Source: Bigelowiella natans CCMP2755
Taxonomy: Eukaryota > Cercozoa > Chlorarachniophyceae
Direction: 5' to 3'
Length of the DNA stretch: 21,903 nt
NCBI GenBank assembly: GCA_000320545.1
Contig: ADNK01000201.1
Span: 1 to 21,903, forward strand
Shown here: positions 1 to 10,401 of the stretch, piece by piece
How positions within the stretch are numbered: the stretch's first letter is position 1
Layout: every line of letters begins with the position of its first letter
The notes under the pieces: generated by a model
Told to the model about the DNA's origin: nothing
The model's input: the letters and a program-made list of their open reading frames with translations, nothing else
Databases searched by the model: none
Translations under genes and position numbers: made by a program

Positions 1-104
1 GGGGGGGTTTTTCCCCCCAAGCAAACAAAAAAAGTTTGGGGAAAAACCCGGGAAAAATTTTTTTTCCCGGGGGGGAAAAATTCTCCCCCCCCCCCCCCCC
101 CCCG
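1..104. other. Homopolymer ladder, probable low-quality contig end
   Basis: The first ~104 bases are stacked runs of G, T, C and A with almost no mixed sequence, including a C run of about 20 just before ordinary sequence starts at about 105. This is typical of base calls at the end of a poor sequencing trace, and it differs from the clean di- and trinucleotide repeats elsewhere in the window. I infer a contig edge, not biology. An open frame crosses it (36-293), but its Gly/Pro/Phe-rich start is a product of the runs. Confidence 0.7.
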
Positions 105-390
105 TTCCAATGTAGTGATACAGCTATAGGCGTTGGGCGCTGTAGCAACACAGTATGCAAGCAATCACCTATACAGCCGCAGAAGCTGTTATCTGGTCTG
201 ACGTCATCGAGAACTAATGATTATCGATTGACGATGAAATATACATATCGTGTTTTCGCGTGCGTCATCATACCTTCCGACACAAATACTTGAACGGAAG
301 TCTCATTGTCGGCTCGCACGTCCATCATTTCCAGGAAGGATCTTAAAGGTGAAGGAGAGCGGCAGAAGGGGTAAATGAAGGGATGTTAAT

Positions 391-402
391 TCTTCATCAT
401 CA

Positions 403-433
<31 letters not shown>
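391..433. repeat. (CAT)n microsatellite
   Basis: About twelve CAT units with one CAC variant. The poly-His frame through it is a by-product of the repeat. Confidence 0.9.
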
Positions 434-790
434 GCACATCGTCTTACTTTTCCTCTTCAACCAACTCGACGAATGACTTTGAGTCTACGACAATCTCGCC
501 CTGCCTCTCCCTCCACTTTCTTCTCAATATCGGTGCAATCCACACCACCATTAGGTAGGCGATGTATGTTCCTAAGCATGATCATCATCATTAATTATCA
601 TCCTCTCCCCTCTCCTCCTCCTCCTCTTCCTCTTCCTCATCATCATCATCATTATCCTCATAATCTCCACTACCCTTTCTCATCTATTACCAACGAGGGA
701 TACTGCTTCCCAAGCCACCACTTTTCCGTCGTGAAAGAAAATACTCAGCTCCGCCAGAGCGATCGCATAGAACATCTAAAGATTTTGACG

Positions 791-791
791 C

Positions 792-820
<29 letters not shown>
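791..820. repeat. (CAA)n microsatellite
   Basis: Ten CAA units. They would read as poly-Gln on + if transcribed as an exon, and as poly-Cys or poly-Val on -, which is why opposite-strand frames appear here. Confidence 0.9.
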
Positions 821-822
<2 letters not shown>

Positions 823-892
823 CCTATCACTAGTAACCTTATCATGCCAACAGCAGCACCGGTAGTGATGGTAACAATTAACAGCGTTGAAG

Positions 893-1612
893 ATGGGTAC
901 GATGACTGACAATGAAAGCAAAACTGCCTCTACATTGTCTACGACAGTACCGACCATATCTCGAAGCATTGGTCGTCGTTTTATCTCTAAAGGCCCGTCG
1001 GTGCATAGAGCACAAACGCCAGGAATCAGCAGGAATGCAATCCAGCCACTTCCTGATGATGATGATGATGATGATAATGACGATGATGATAACTACGACG
1101 ATGCTATTGTGCATAAATTGTTGGCAGTCGTTTATGCTATCAGCAGGAACCAATAATGGCGCCGACGCCTGTGTCAGATTGGCCCTTCAATGTCGTCACT
1201 GCGTTCACCACGATTTCCGGTGCAGCAGACCTGTATATTGTTTCGGAATACCGTTGTCTACTCACGTATGCATAAATGAATAGATGCACGCGTGCATGCA
1301 TATTCTTCGTGAAGAGTGTGAGAGTGCGAGTGTGAGTGTGAGCGAGTGTGTGTGCATCACCATTGATGTATTATACAAATGGTGTAAATCTCTATGTATG
1401 TATATCGGTATGCGTACCCGAACGCCATGAAGGTCGCTCCAGCTATATCCTCTCGCACACGCCATCGTATACATAGCACCTCTAAGCTGGCCTGTATATT
1501 AACATATTGCATGAGGAGGAATAAGATTCCATGGGATATCACACGGTGAACAGTACAGTAGGAGCATTTTCTGTAACCCACATCTTTCTCTCTCTCTTCT
1601 ATGGTTATCATT

Positions 1613-1648
<36 letters not shown>

Positions 1649-2009
1649 GTCTTCATCGTCGTCATATATCCTGCAGCATAACGCATGATCGACAACCACT
1701 AAATAGTCGTCACAGATGGCGGCCAATCCCAAGAATCCATACAGCAACAGGAACACCTGGACGAAAATTTTGAGATGAAGAAGAAGAAAAAGGGAAGTAA
1801 GAGAATTATCATAACATCCAGCATAGTGTCGTCCATCGTCGAATATATCTGCACTAAAGTGCAATTTGCAGCTCATACCATTCAATCGGCGATAGACAAC
1901 CCCTCTTTCTACTCACGTGTCCCAACAATGCATGCAGACATTATTCCGACCTCTAATATGATGCCCCACGATGTGCTGTCGATTGTTGATAGACAAAGGT
2001 CCTTACGTA

Positions 2010-2053
<44 letters not shown>

Positions 2054-2528
2054 GGGGGAGGGATGGAGAGCGGGTCAACCAGGGCACTGCACCGATAAGA
2101 ACACCAAATCTGTACCACCGGTCGGGGGGGAAAATATCTTTGAATCATTCGAATGGTGTATCTCCCTCCTGGAGGGCTAACACAAGACATTTCCCTACCG
2201 TGAGAAAGGAGCATTCCTCACTCATTCCAAGAGGTGCTCTTCTTCCGCAGACGAGAAAATACCGCTTCCTCTGTCGTCCGTCCTTGGCCCGGGCGCCTCT
2301 CTATCGCCTATTCTCCTTCTCGCCCTCCTCTGTTCTTCGTCGCCCAACGGAGAACTACTTCTTATTCAATTCACAGCGGTGCACGTGCAGAGAACAGGTT
2401 CGGCTGGGAGGGGTGACGCCATAAAAATCAGCGACCGGAAACAGTATAAATTGAATTGTATTTATCGTGTGCGACAACTAATATACGAGCATTCCTGTGA
2501 ATTTAATAAAACGACTTCCGTCTCTTGA
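893..2528 (+). CDS. Tentative four-exon gene, unknown function
   Basis: Model: exons 893-1129, 1178-1265, 1716-2006 and 2251-2528 (TGA), 297 aa. All introns are GT-AG and the phases close (0, 1, 1). The ATG has A at -3. Exon 1 is Ser/Thr-rich with a run of Asp from a GAT repeat (about 1057-1092). Exon 3 is the most gene-like part: an acidic Gln-rich start, a KKKKK patch, then a well-mixed segment containing VEYICTKVQFAAHTIQSAID. Exon 4 has a strong acceptor (TCTTCCGCAG) and a hydrophobic stretch LSPILLLALL. Intron 3 carries a (GA)n run straight after its donor. I recognise no family. The 48-nt first intron, weak donor GTTTAT and uncertain start make the model fragile, and exon 3 alone is the safest part. 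Confidence 0.3.
1603..1648. repeat. (CAT)n microsatellite
   Basis: About fourteen CAT units with an ATT interruption at the left. It lies within intron 2 of the tentative gene at 893-2528. Confidence 0.9.
2012..2049. repeat. (GA)n microsatellite
   Basis: About nineteen GA units, starting within a few bases of the putative donor GTAGAT at 2007. Confidence 0.9.
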
Positions 2529-2940
2529 TGGCGACACTGTGTAGTAATAAAACGGCGAACTTCAGCCGCTCGGCTGGCCACCGGAAATCTCGAGTAAGAA
2601 CGAAATTCGAGCGAGATATCACCTAAACTTGTGTGGAGAACATGAGCGGGGCCTTTCTGCATTTCGCAATCCCGATTGCAGCAATCCTTGTTGAACATTT
2701 CAGATGTTTTTCGGATGGAAATCGACCCATTCGGCTCGCGGCAGAGTCGTTGCAGCAAAACTAAAAAGGCACGATGCCCAGCTCGCACGCACATCCCCCT
2801 GCGCGCTCGCGCATGTCATGATTGTGCAGCCAATGATGGCGCCATGAAGGAGTAGGACTGGAATAGTGAAGACCATGATCCACCACGTAAGGTGTGCTTA
2901 CAGCCGTGTCTAAATCGACGGCGGCGGCTGGCGACAGGGC
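2529..2940. other. Intergenic or 5' region, no firm gene
   Basis: No exon here closes in phase with a neighbour. A short + frame at 2642-2764 starts MSGAFLHFAIPIAAIL, and a - strand frame covers 2462-2794, but neither has supporting signals. A good donor-like GTAAGG lies at 2886, so an upstream exon of the next gene could end there. Confidence 0.35.
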
Positions 2941-3917
2941 ATGAACTTGCATGCACAGCGAGAAGCCGTTGCACTGAGGAAGCGAAGGAGGAGGCGTGGC
3001 TTCTGGATCATCGTCTCCTTCCACCTTTGCTTCGCTCTTTCTGTGTTTGGGATTGATAAAATAACTAAGGCGGAGCCATCGTTGCTGAAGGTGAGTAGTT
3101 TGAGTGAGATTAGCTACCATGAGAATGATACCGACGACAACGACGACGACGACGACGACAACGACGACAATGGGAAACGAACTTAATCTCTTCATGTTGA
3201 TACTCTCAGAAGAAAAGCAGCGCAGCTGATAGTGCTAGCTCCTTGGGGAGAGCGTCGAGGGAGTTTGAGCTTGCACTTAGGCATTGCGTCAACAAGTAAA
3301 TAACCGCAATTACCACCGTATCCTGCTTCTACCAGAGGCTATATCATGCTTCGTTGTAGAGCAGTAGGAAATTATTCATCGCCGTCACTTAGTCCAATCA
3401 TCATAATCGCGATCATTCCCATCCCACATCCTTGCAGATATGACAAGTTCTCTGAATTGGAGAAAGAGTTTCAGTCAGTGGTCATGGATTTGATTACGGT
3501 AGTACGCGATTTGCTCGCCAAGAGAGCGTAATAACGGATACAAGTCATTTCTCCAATAACACCTAATTGCGACGTCGTTGCCGCTCTTGTCGTCTCCCTC
3601 CCCTCTCTCCTCTGCACATAGTTGTTCGCTAAATTCCTTTTCTCATGTAGGGGATCAGTAGCAGCGAAATCCGGGCCAAAAAGCGCCTGCGATTCCAGCA
3701 GAAACGAGAACTTGAGGAGGAGAAAGAAGGCCTCTTGCAACCAACGGTACGCTCCTTTGTCCTCTCCCTCCCCCCCCCCCCCCCCCCTTCCACTGATGCC
3801 GCAGCGACAAAATGCTCAGGCGATGAAGATTCACGATTTCGCTCGGGCTATGGCGAAGTTGGAAGTAAGCAAACTGCATTCAATCAATAACCAAGGCCAA
3901 CAATCAAATAGTACATC

Positions 3918-3957
<40 letters not shown>

Positions 3958-4330
3958 TAATATATGTCACTAAAAATATTTAAAATGTATTGGCTTTGGT
4001 TCCTATCACCCAGGCGTTGAAAGCACGTGTCCAACTGACCAACGACACGGATATAGAAGATGATGACTACGACTTTGACGGTGAGTTGGGAGACGATAAC
4101 GAACTTGAGCTCCTTTACGACGATGGCGACGACACAACTGCGATCACAGGAAGGGGGGGGAGAGGAATGACCATGAGGACGGAACAGGCAAAGCGGCAAA
4201 AAGAGGGGAATGATGACCGCATGATGAAGCAATCAACATTCCACGAGTTATCCGTAAACACTGAGCTTTTCGGAGTGAATCACGATTTGCTACAAAGAGG
4301 TGAAGAATGACTACCACAGTTGCGTATCAC

Positions 4331-4366
<36 letters not shown>

Positions 4367-4506
4367 AAATTGAAAATTGAACAACTTGCAGATTTGAACT
4401 TGGCGCGAAAAGACGGCGGCGACGACTTCGAGATCGACGATGAGGAAGAGGATGAGGTGGTCGCAACGAGTGTGCGCATATGCATGTATATATGTATACG
4501 TTCGCA

Positions 4507-4559
<53 letters not shown>

Positions 4560-4863
4560 ATAGAACCTCAAGTGTCACATATCGTATTGGCTTTTGACAA
4601 TCTGACCTGCAGCCATAATTTACAGCAGCAAAGAGAACAAAGCATGGTGCAGAAGAGGATTAAGAAGAAGAAGAAGGAGATCGACGCCGAAGCAGGAGAA
4701 ATAAGTATAAAAAAAAAGAAAAGAAGAACATACCAAATCTCTACCTCCCTCATCGACCGAACTCCCCCCCCTCCCCCTCTCTCCTCCTCATCGGCAGAAA
4801 CTAAGAGCCGACTGCGGCGTGCTGCCCTCGGCGACACAGTGAGGACGAAAAGATACTTACATG

Positions 4864-4902
<39 letters not shown>

Positions 4903-5434
4903 TTCACAAGAATGAACCACCGCATGCCTTTACGCTTTGCCATCGAAGCATAGCAAGGAAGAAGATTTCACAAACAAATGCTTTGTCCTTTCCCTCCCCC
5001 CACCCCCCTTCTCATAGCCTGTGAAAGAGTTTGGAATCCCGACGGGAAGCTTAGGTATCGATCAGCAGCGAGAGGATGTATATCAAATTGACCGCTGCTG
5101 CCCGTCTTACAAGCGCACACACGCCAAACCTCATTTTCCGCCGGACCTAATGATGAAAATGCAGTGGGTGAACATCGATAAACCCTCCTCAAATTTCGAA
5201 TCATGATGATAAGAACCCCCCCCCCCTTCTCTGATGTGCGTAATTGTTTGGCCTCTCAGGACTTGTTGTTGGGTTCGCGGGAGCTGCAGGTGCAGAGGAT
5301 AGCGCTGGCTTGTTTTTCTGTCTAATCGTTGTAGACAGGATGTGATGTCGTCAGAATTTTTAACGTGTTTCATTAGGTGCTGCTGCTACGGCTACGGCAA
5401 GATCCTCTCCCCCCCCCTTCTATCACAAGAATAA
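2941..5434 (+). CDS. Multi-exon coiled-coil/charge-rich protein, unknown function
   Basis: Exons: 2941-3090 (least sure), 3210-3295, 3438-3498, 3651-3746, 3805-3864, 4014-4299, 4392-4456, 4626-4704, 4798-4862, 5018-5167, 5260-5289, 5339-5434 (TAA). Phases close at every junction, giving about 407 aa. Exons 2-5 read as a continuous helical, coiled-coil-like segment (REFELALRHCVNKYDKFSEL, then a KRELEEEKEG block). Exons 6-7 are very acidic (DDDYDFD, FEIDDEEEDE) and exon 8 very basic (KKKKK). Exons 9-10 are mixed. Exon 6 has two in-phase donors, at 4081 and 4300, so a 73-codon piece may be optional. Exon 1 has an Arg run, then a hydrophobic stretch, but a TAACTAAG acceptor at about 3069 is an alternative start to coding there. 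If exon 10 is not spliced, the gene stops at 5206. The charge pattern suggests a scaffold or nucleic-acid-associated protein, which is inference only. Confidence 0.6.
3919..3953. repeat. (CA)n microsatellite in intron
   Basis: About seventeen CA units inside the intron 3865-4013 of the coiled-coil gene. Confidence 0.9.
4331..4364. repeat. (GT)n microsatellite with donor-like start
   Basis: A GT run that begins with GTGAGT at 4331, a perfect 5' splice consensus. The preceding frame of exon 6 stops at 4308-4310, so I place the real donor at 4300 (or 4081) and treat this one as a cryptic site. Confidence 0.8.
4511..4558. repeat. (AG)n microsatellite
   Basis: Twenty-four AG units directly after a GTAAGA sequence at 4508, another donor-like start. 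It lies in the intron between exons 7 and 8 of the coiled-coil gene. Confidence 0.9.
4863..4902. repeat. (AGT)n run fused to a 5' splice site
   Basis: The donor GTGAGT of exon 9 runs directly into about twelve AGT units, so the repeat unit is contained in the splice consensus itself. Confidence 0.85.
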
Positions 5435-5710
5435 GATAAAAGTGCTTTTCGCTTCCTGCGATACGCCCCTTTCGCTGAAGGTCTGATGTCAGTGTTATAC
5501 CAGTGGGGGGAGGGGGGGAGAGACATATGAGTCCTAAGGCTTCGAAGCTTTTATGTGACGAGAATCGTTCGTTTTTTTTTGGTATTGTTGGAAGTCTAGA
5601 GAAAGTCGTATCATGCTGCTTATTCTTCTTAAAAAACCCAATGACCTTCTTTTTCATCATCATCATCATCATCACCGTTATCCTTTGATTTCACAACAAC
5701 AACAAAAAAG
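5435..5710. other. Short intergenic region between two + strand genes
   Basis: About 276 bases between the stop of the coiled-coil gene and the ATG of the large modular gene. It holds a G-rich patch (5505-5520), a T run (5572-5580), a (CAT)n run (about 5655-5673) and an A/C-rich leader (AACAACAACAAAAAAG) just before the ATG. I see no clear TATA box or AATAAA signal. Confidence 0.5.
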
Positions 5711-7473
5711 ATGGGAATCGATGTGGAGAAGGTTGACGATAAGCTGCTCGTAGCGACCCCGTTTGGGTTCGGACTCGTCGTGCGGGGGGGGGGAGAGTAC
5801 GTGGAAGTGGAGACTCTCTTGGGGATGAGGATACCGGAAATACACAAATCGCTTATCACGCCTGCTCCGGGAGGTAATTGACTCTAAGAAAGAGTTTCAA
5901 TTCAAGAGTAGAAACAGCGGCAGCGGCAGCAGTGCCATCACGAAGCCCATGCATACAGCAGCGGTTAAATAAAAAAAATGAGGAAGTGTGTAGGTGGGGG
6001 GGAATGTTAGAGACGACGTTATATCTCCCAACACCAGGAATTAGTAGCATGTAGCACCTCATCGATAGTACACGTCTCCACATGCTCGCACAGAGTTACC
6101 ACTGCGTGTACCACGTGGCTTTTTCCTCGCGGGCCGCTATGCTCTCTATCCCCTCCCCCCCCCTCCTCTCTCTCTCTCTCTCTCTCTCTCGAATAGTCGC
6201 GAAAACCGCCATCTTTGCTGTTGTTAGGATGGAGAAACACATCCAATTTAAAAGTAGTATTCTCCAAGCCCCGGCGGGAGGTAGTAATACGCGTGATTTC
6301 CGCCATTATCATTGGAAATGCTCGATTTGCGATCGTTTTGTTTTTACATCAGATTTGTTTAAAGAGACTTATAAGCTGTTACACACACCCCTCCCCCCCC
6401 CCTCCCATTTCCTCAAACAGAGCACGATAGTCGCCACAGAAGATGAACGTCTGAACGCCGTCGCCCACGGGATCGACAACGTTGCGCAAAGGATAGGAGA
6501 TGTGCTATGTTGGGTCTCTGACCTAGGTATTGAGACGAAGTAGTAGTAGCGGTGATAGTGGTAGTAGGAGTTGTAGAAGGGGGAAGTAGTATTGAGCAGT
6601 AGTAGAAGAGTGAGGAGGAGGAGGAGGGAATGTTGTAAATAGCAGTGATTGATGATTGATGACATGAAACGGCGGCGCATGCCTATTTAATGCGTTGTTG
6701 GGTGAGACTATCGTCATCCCCCACTCCCATTTCCTGGGGGAACGAAATCCAAACCACGCACATGTCAAAAAATGCAGATGATTTTCTCATATATTCAATC
6801 ATCAGCGAGAGAGATCCAGATGATGCATCTCATGTTGTTTCGATGGCATTTCCTTTTGATTTCTCCTCCATGCTACACATATTAGGCTCGGAGCCGTACG
6901 ATGCACTCAACGCCCTTCAACTTCCTAAGACGCTGCTGCAATCACCCCCGAGGTAGCCTCTACATGGTATATCACGGAATGAATGGAAATCATCAACGGC
7001 TTATGGCATGAAAGAAGGGAGAATCTCTTTATTATGGCTGCTGCGCTGATAGAAGGATGATGATGACGATGTTGTTGATGATGATGATGATTCTGGTAAT
7101 GACATATTTGAGTTAATGACGACTTTTTGGGGTTATTTGAAGGAGGGGGGGGGGAAAGAAGGGAGGCCAAGAAGACGACGAGACGCTCATCTCCTACCAG
7201 AATGCAGCAGCGAATATTCCGGTCAACTTTGAAAGCTTACCTTGCTATTCCGCAGAGGAAGCTCAAGATAAAGGTGAGAAATGATGACCATGTGCATTTT
7301 TTTTTGAAAATTGATTTCGTTTGCCTCTCTGTTTCTCATCATCAACGTTCGTCGTCGTCGTCGTTGTCATCATCACCATCATCATCATCATCATCATCAT
7401 CATTTGCAGCAGCAGCAATTTTCTTTAGATAAATTACATCTATACACACACACACACACACACACACATTTTC

Positions 7474-7516
<43 letters not shown>

Positions 7517-7995
7517 CGCCCATATCATCACCATCATCCTGGTAGTATCAGTGAACCCTGTCGTCCACATTGATTATCCCCATAAACAACATAATGGCAT
7601 GCCCCTTCCCCCCCCCCCCTCCCCCCCCTCCTCTCTCTCGTATCACAGCGAGAACGCTGAATCTCACTGCTCGCTGGATCATTGCTGGTGCTAGGGACAA
7701 GAAATCAAATCTCGAAGGAAGGGTGCTGAAAGTGGTAGTACAGCAGCCCTTATCCATTCACTCTATATCTCCAACGTAAAACATACCAGTAGTAGCCAAA
7801 AATAAAAATAATGTATAAATTGCATATACACGTCTCTTTATGACATATTAAAAAATCAAACAACCGCAGCAACACAACGATTACTTCTATGATTCACGCA
7901 GAGCGATATCAACGGGGTCTATAGAGCAGTGCCGAACGTGTTGGTAAACTCAAGGCCGATTTATGAGAAGGATCCTCCTGGTAAGATAGTATTAT

Positions 7996-8057
<62 letters not shown>

Positions 8058-8641
8058 AGTACTGCAGCAAAGGAGCTGCCCTCCACCCATCCAAGAGGGA
8101 GATTGCTTTTGACATGTCGCAAAGATATAGGACGGCGCGATTAGAGCGAGGATGCCTACCCGTTTAATTGGCGAGTGCGAAGACGAATGCAGCGAGTGTG
8201 CAAAGTTGGGATAGATGATGAGAGTCATTGTTGCTCTCGCCTATTGTTGTTGTTGTTGTTTTTGTTGTCAAACAGGTAAGGAAACGATGATTTGGCATTG
8301 CGCCGATGTTGAAGGAGGTCAAAGAGGTAAAGTTAATCCTCTTCTTACTCCTCATCCTGTTCTTCTTCTTGTCGTTTTCATCATCACCATCATCACAATA
8401 GCATTCTATCTCTTTGCCTGTGCTCCTCCTCCCCTTCCTCCTCCCGTATCATTTGCTCGGTGTTATCAGCCTGGGTTATAGGCCCGAGGAAGTACCTTGG
8501 ATTGACAGTAGGTACCGGTGCCTATCGTAGCAGCAGTAGAGGAGGAGGAGGGAGAGGGAAAGGGAGAGGGAGAGGGAGAGGGAGGACGAGACGGAATGAG
8601 TTGCAAAGAACTTGACAACGCTCAAACCTCCATTATGTATC

Positions 8642-8680
<39 letters not shown>

Positions 8681-8923
8681 TATAAGCTTTCGGATATAGA
8701 TTATTTTGTACACACATGTCCTGTGTGCTTTCCATCATTAACACGGGTGCTATTATCTACCCCCCCTCACCCCCCTCTCATTTCCATAAAAAACAGGCTA
8801 CGCTTACAAGATTGGAGCGGGGCTGCAGGACAAAACCACTTGGTAGTAGTAAATGCGAGAGAGGGAGAGGAAGGAATGATTGGAGACTGGATATACATAA
8901 AAATAAAAAAATAGATACATAAA

Positions 8924-8956
<33 letters not shown>

Positions 8957-10359
8957 ACGTTACCTCCAAGTTCTCCTCATCTTTATATACCAGTCCGTAC
9001 GATGCTATACCCCTCGCCTTCCCCCCCCCCCCCCTGTCCTTGGGAGCTTTGCTCAATCTTTTGTTGTGCAGGCCTTGAAAAATGGTGTGCATCGTGTGTT
9101 CCCAAATGTGTTTCAGGTACACGACAGACGTGGACATCAACGGTGAAGGGGAAGAGGGGGGGGGGGGGGAGGAGGAGGTGGACGAGGAGAGAGAGTACGG
9201 CTACGGCAATGAAGCTTCTCTGGTTTCTTCATCGAAGAACAAGAGGAATAGAACAAACCGCCAACATCGTCATTCTGGCAAATACTTCACGTATGTTCCT
9301 GGGGAGCTTCCGGCCTCCTCTCAAGACTACAATGTGATGCTTATCCTTAACGTTACGAAGCTACCAGGCCCTTCATCGTTACTCAATCTGCAAGATGACG
9401 GGCGGGGCGCGGAAGATGAGGAAATAGCCCTCAGCACGATGCAGCCTTCTCTGATCGCTCCAAGCATAAATTCATCGTATGAAGTAGATGAACCTGTGGA
9501 AGTGATGATGCTAGGATGCTGCAATTCCCCCCCCTTCTGGGCCCCTGCCCGCATAGAAGCCGTCGAGGCCGACGAGGACATTACGCAGTACCGAAGCTCT
9601 CGAGTGCCATACAAGTCTCCGATTTTCCCCAATCGCTACGGCAAAGCAGAGGAATGGGGGAGCGGTAATGGCTTCCCCCCGTCAGGATGATCGTCGTTGT
9701 TGTCGTTATTGTCGTCGTTGTCATTGTCGCTGTCATAATGTGCCGAGCATATCTTGAGAAACAGCTGTCATATAGTCGTCATCACCATCATCAACATCAT
9801 CATCATCATCATCATCATCTCATCATCTCTGGCACGCTTAAACGAGATGATGTCGCGTAGGCTATTATCATGACCACAACGCCAAGTACTACTACGGGCT
9901 CCGGATCGAACGAACGCGCCTCACGAGATTTGCCCGGTACTAATGCGTAGGAATTCTTGACAGGCGAAAGGCTATATCAACATCATCATCATCATCATCA
10001 ACAACAACAACAACAATAGTAACAGCGATAACAACGACGATGCACATCATAGGTGTAGCGGCATTCGTGTAAGTCGTATTCCGTGGTTCCTGCTTCGCAA
10101 ACGACCGGACAGCGCCAACGATGGTGCTGCGAGCAAGTCTTGTGGCGGCGATGAAGACGAAGAGGTGAGAAGGGAGATGGGGAGGGAGGGGCCAAGAGGA
10201 GAGACCGGATGGAGGAAGTGACGAGATGGGTGGTTTGGTAGGGCATTGGTGATGGGGAAGGATGATGTGGCCAATTTTATATACATTCCTAACACACACA
10301 CACACACACACACACACGATGTTCGTATAGCTGATATATTTACATATATATAAGACGGA

Positions 10360-10401
<42 letters not shown>

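Larger units (their letters stand above)
105..892. other. Repeat-rich stretch, no firm gene
   Basis: This region holds a (CAT)n run near 391-433, a CT/CAT-rich stretch at 600-660 and a (CAA)n run at 791-820. A + strand frame (383-865) reads the CAT run as poly-His and the CAA run as about ten Gln. Its part at 700-860, with KENTQLRQSDRIEHLKIL before the Gln run, looks somewhat coding and could be an upstream exon of the next gene. No splice pair there closes in phase, so I leave it unassigned. Confidence 0.4.

Noticed and set aside
383-865. 160-codon frame with poly-His and poly-Gln
   Set aside because: Its His and Gln runs are (CAT)n and (CAA)n repeats, and most of the rest is CT-rich low complexity. 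No splice signals join it to a gene.
1150-1158. In-frame TAA in the first tentative gene read as a reassigned codon
   Set aside because: TAA and TGA act as clean stops in the other models (13979-13981, 16263-16265). A 48-nt intron explains the site more simply.
2462-3195. Minus-strand frames (110 and 144 aa)
   Set aside because: They overlap + strand exons, include repeat-derived poly-Val, and lack splice or start support.
4307-4597. Frame reading GT and GA repeats as Cys-Val and Arg-Glu runs
   Set aside because: Only 4392-4456 fits as an exon. The rest is intronic microsatellite.
8215-8481. Hydrophobic 88-aa frame with Cys run, membrane-like
   Set aside because: The Cys run is a TGT repeat and the second hydrophobic part is a CTT/CAT-rich intron. 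The real exon is 8276-8326.
10051-10070. 20-nt microexon between CATAG and GTAAGTCG
   Set aside because: Including it breaks the reading phase into the next two exons, which join perfectly without it.
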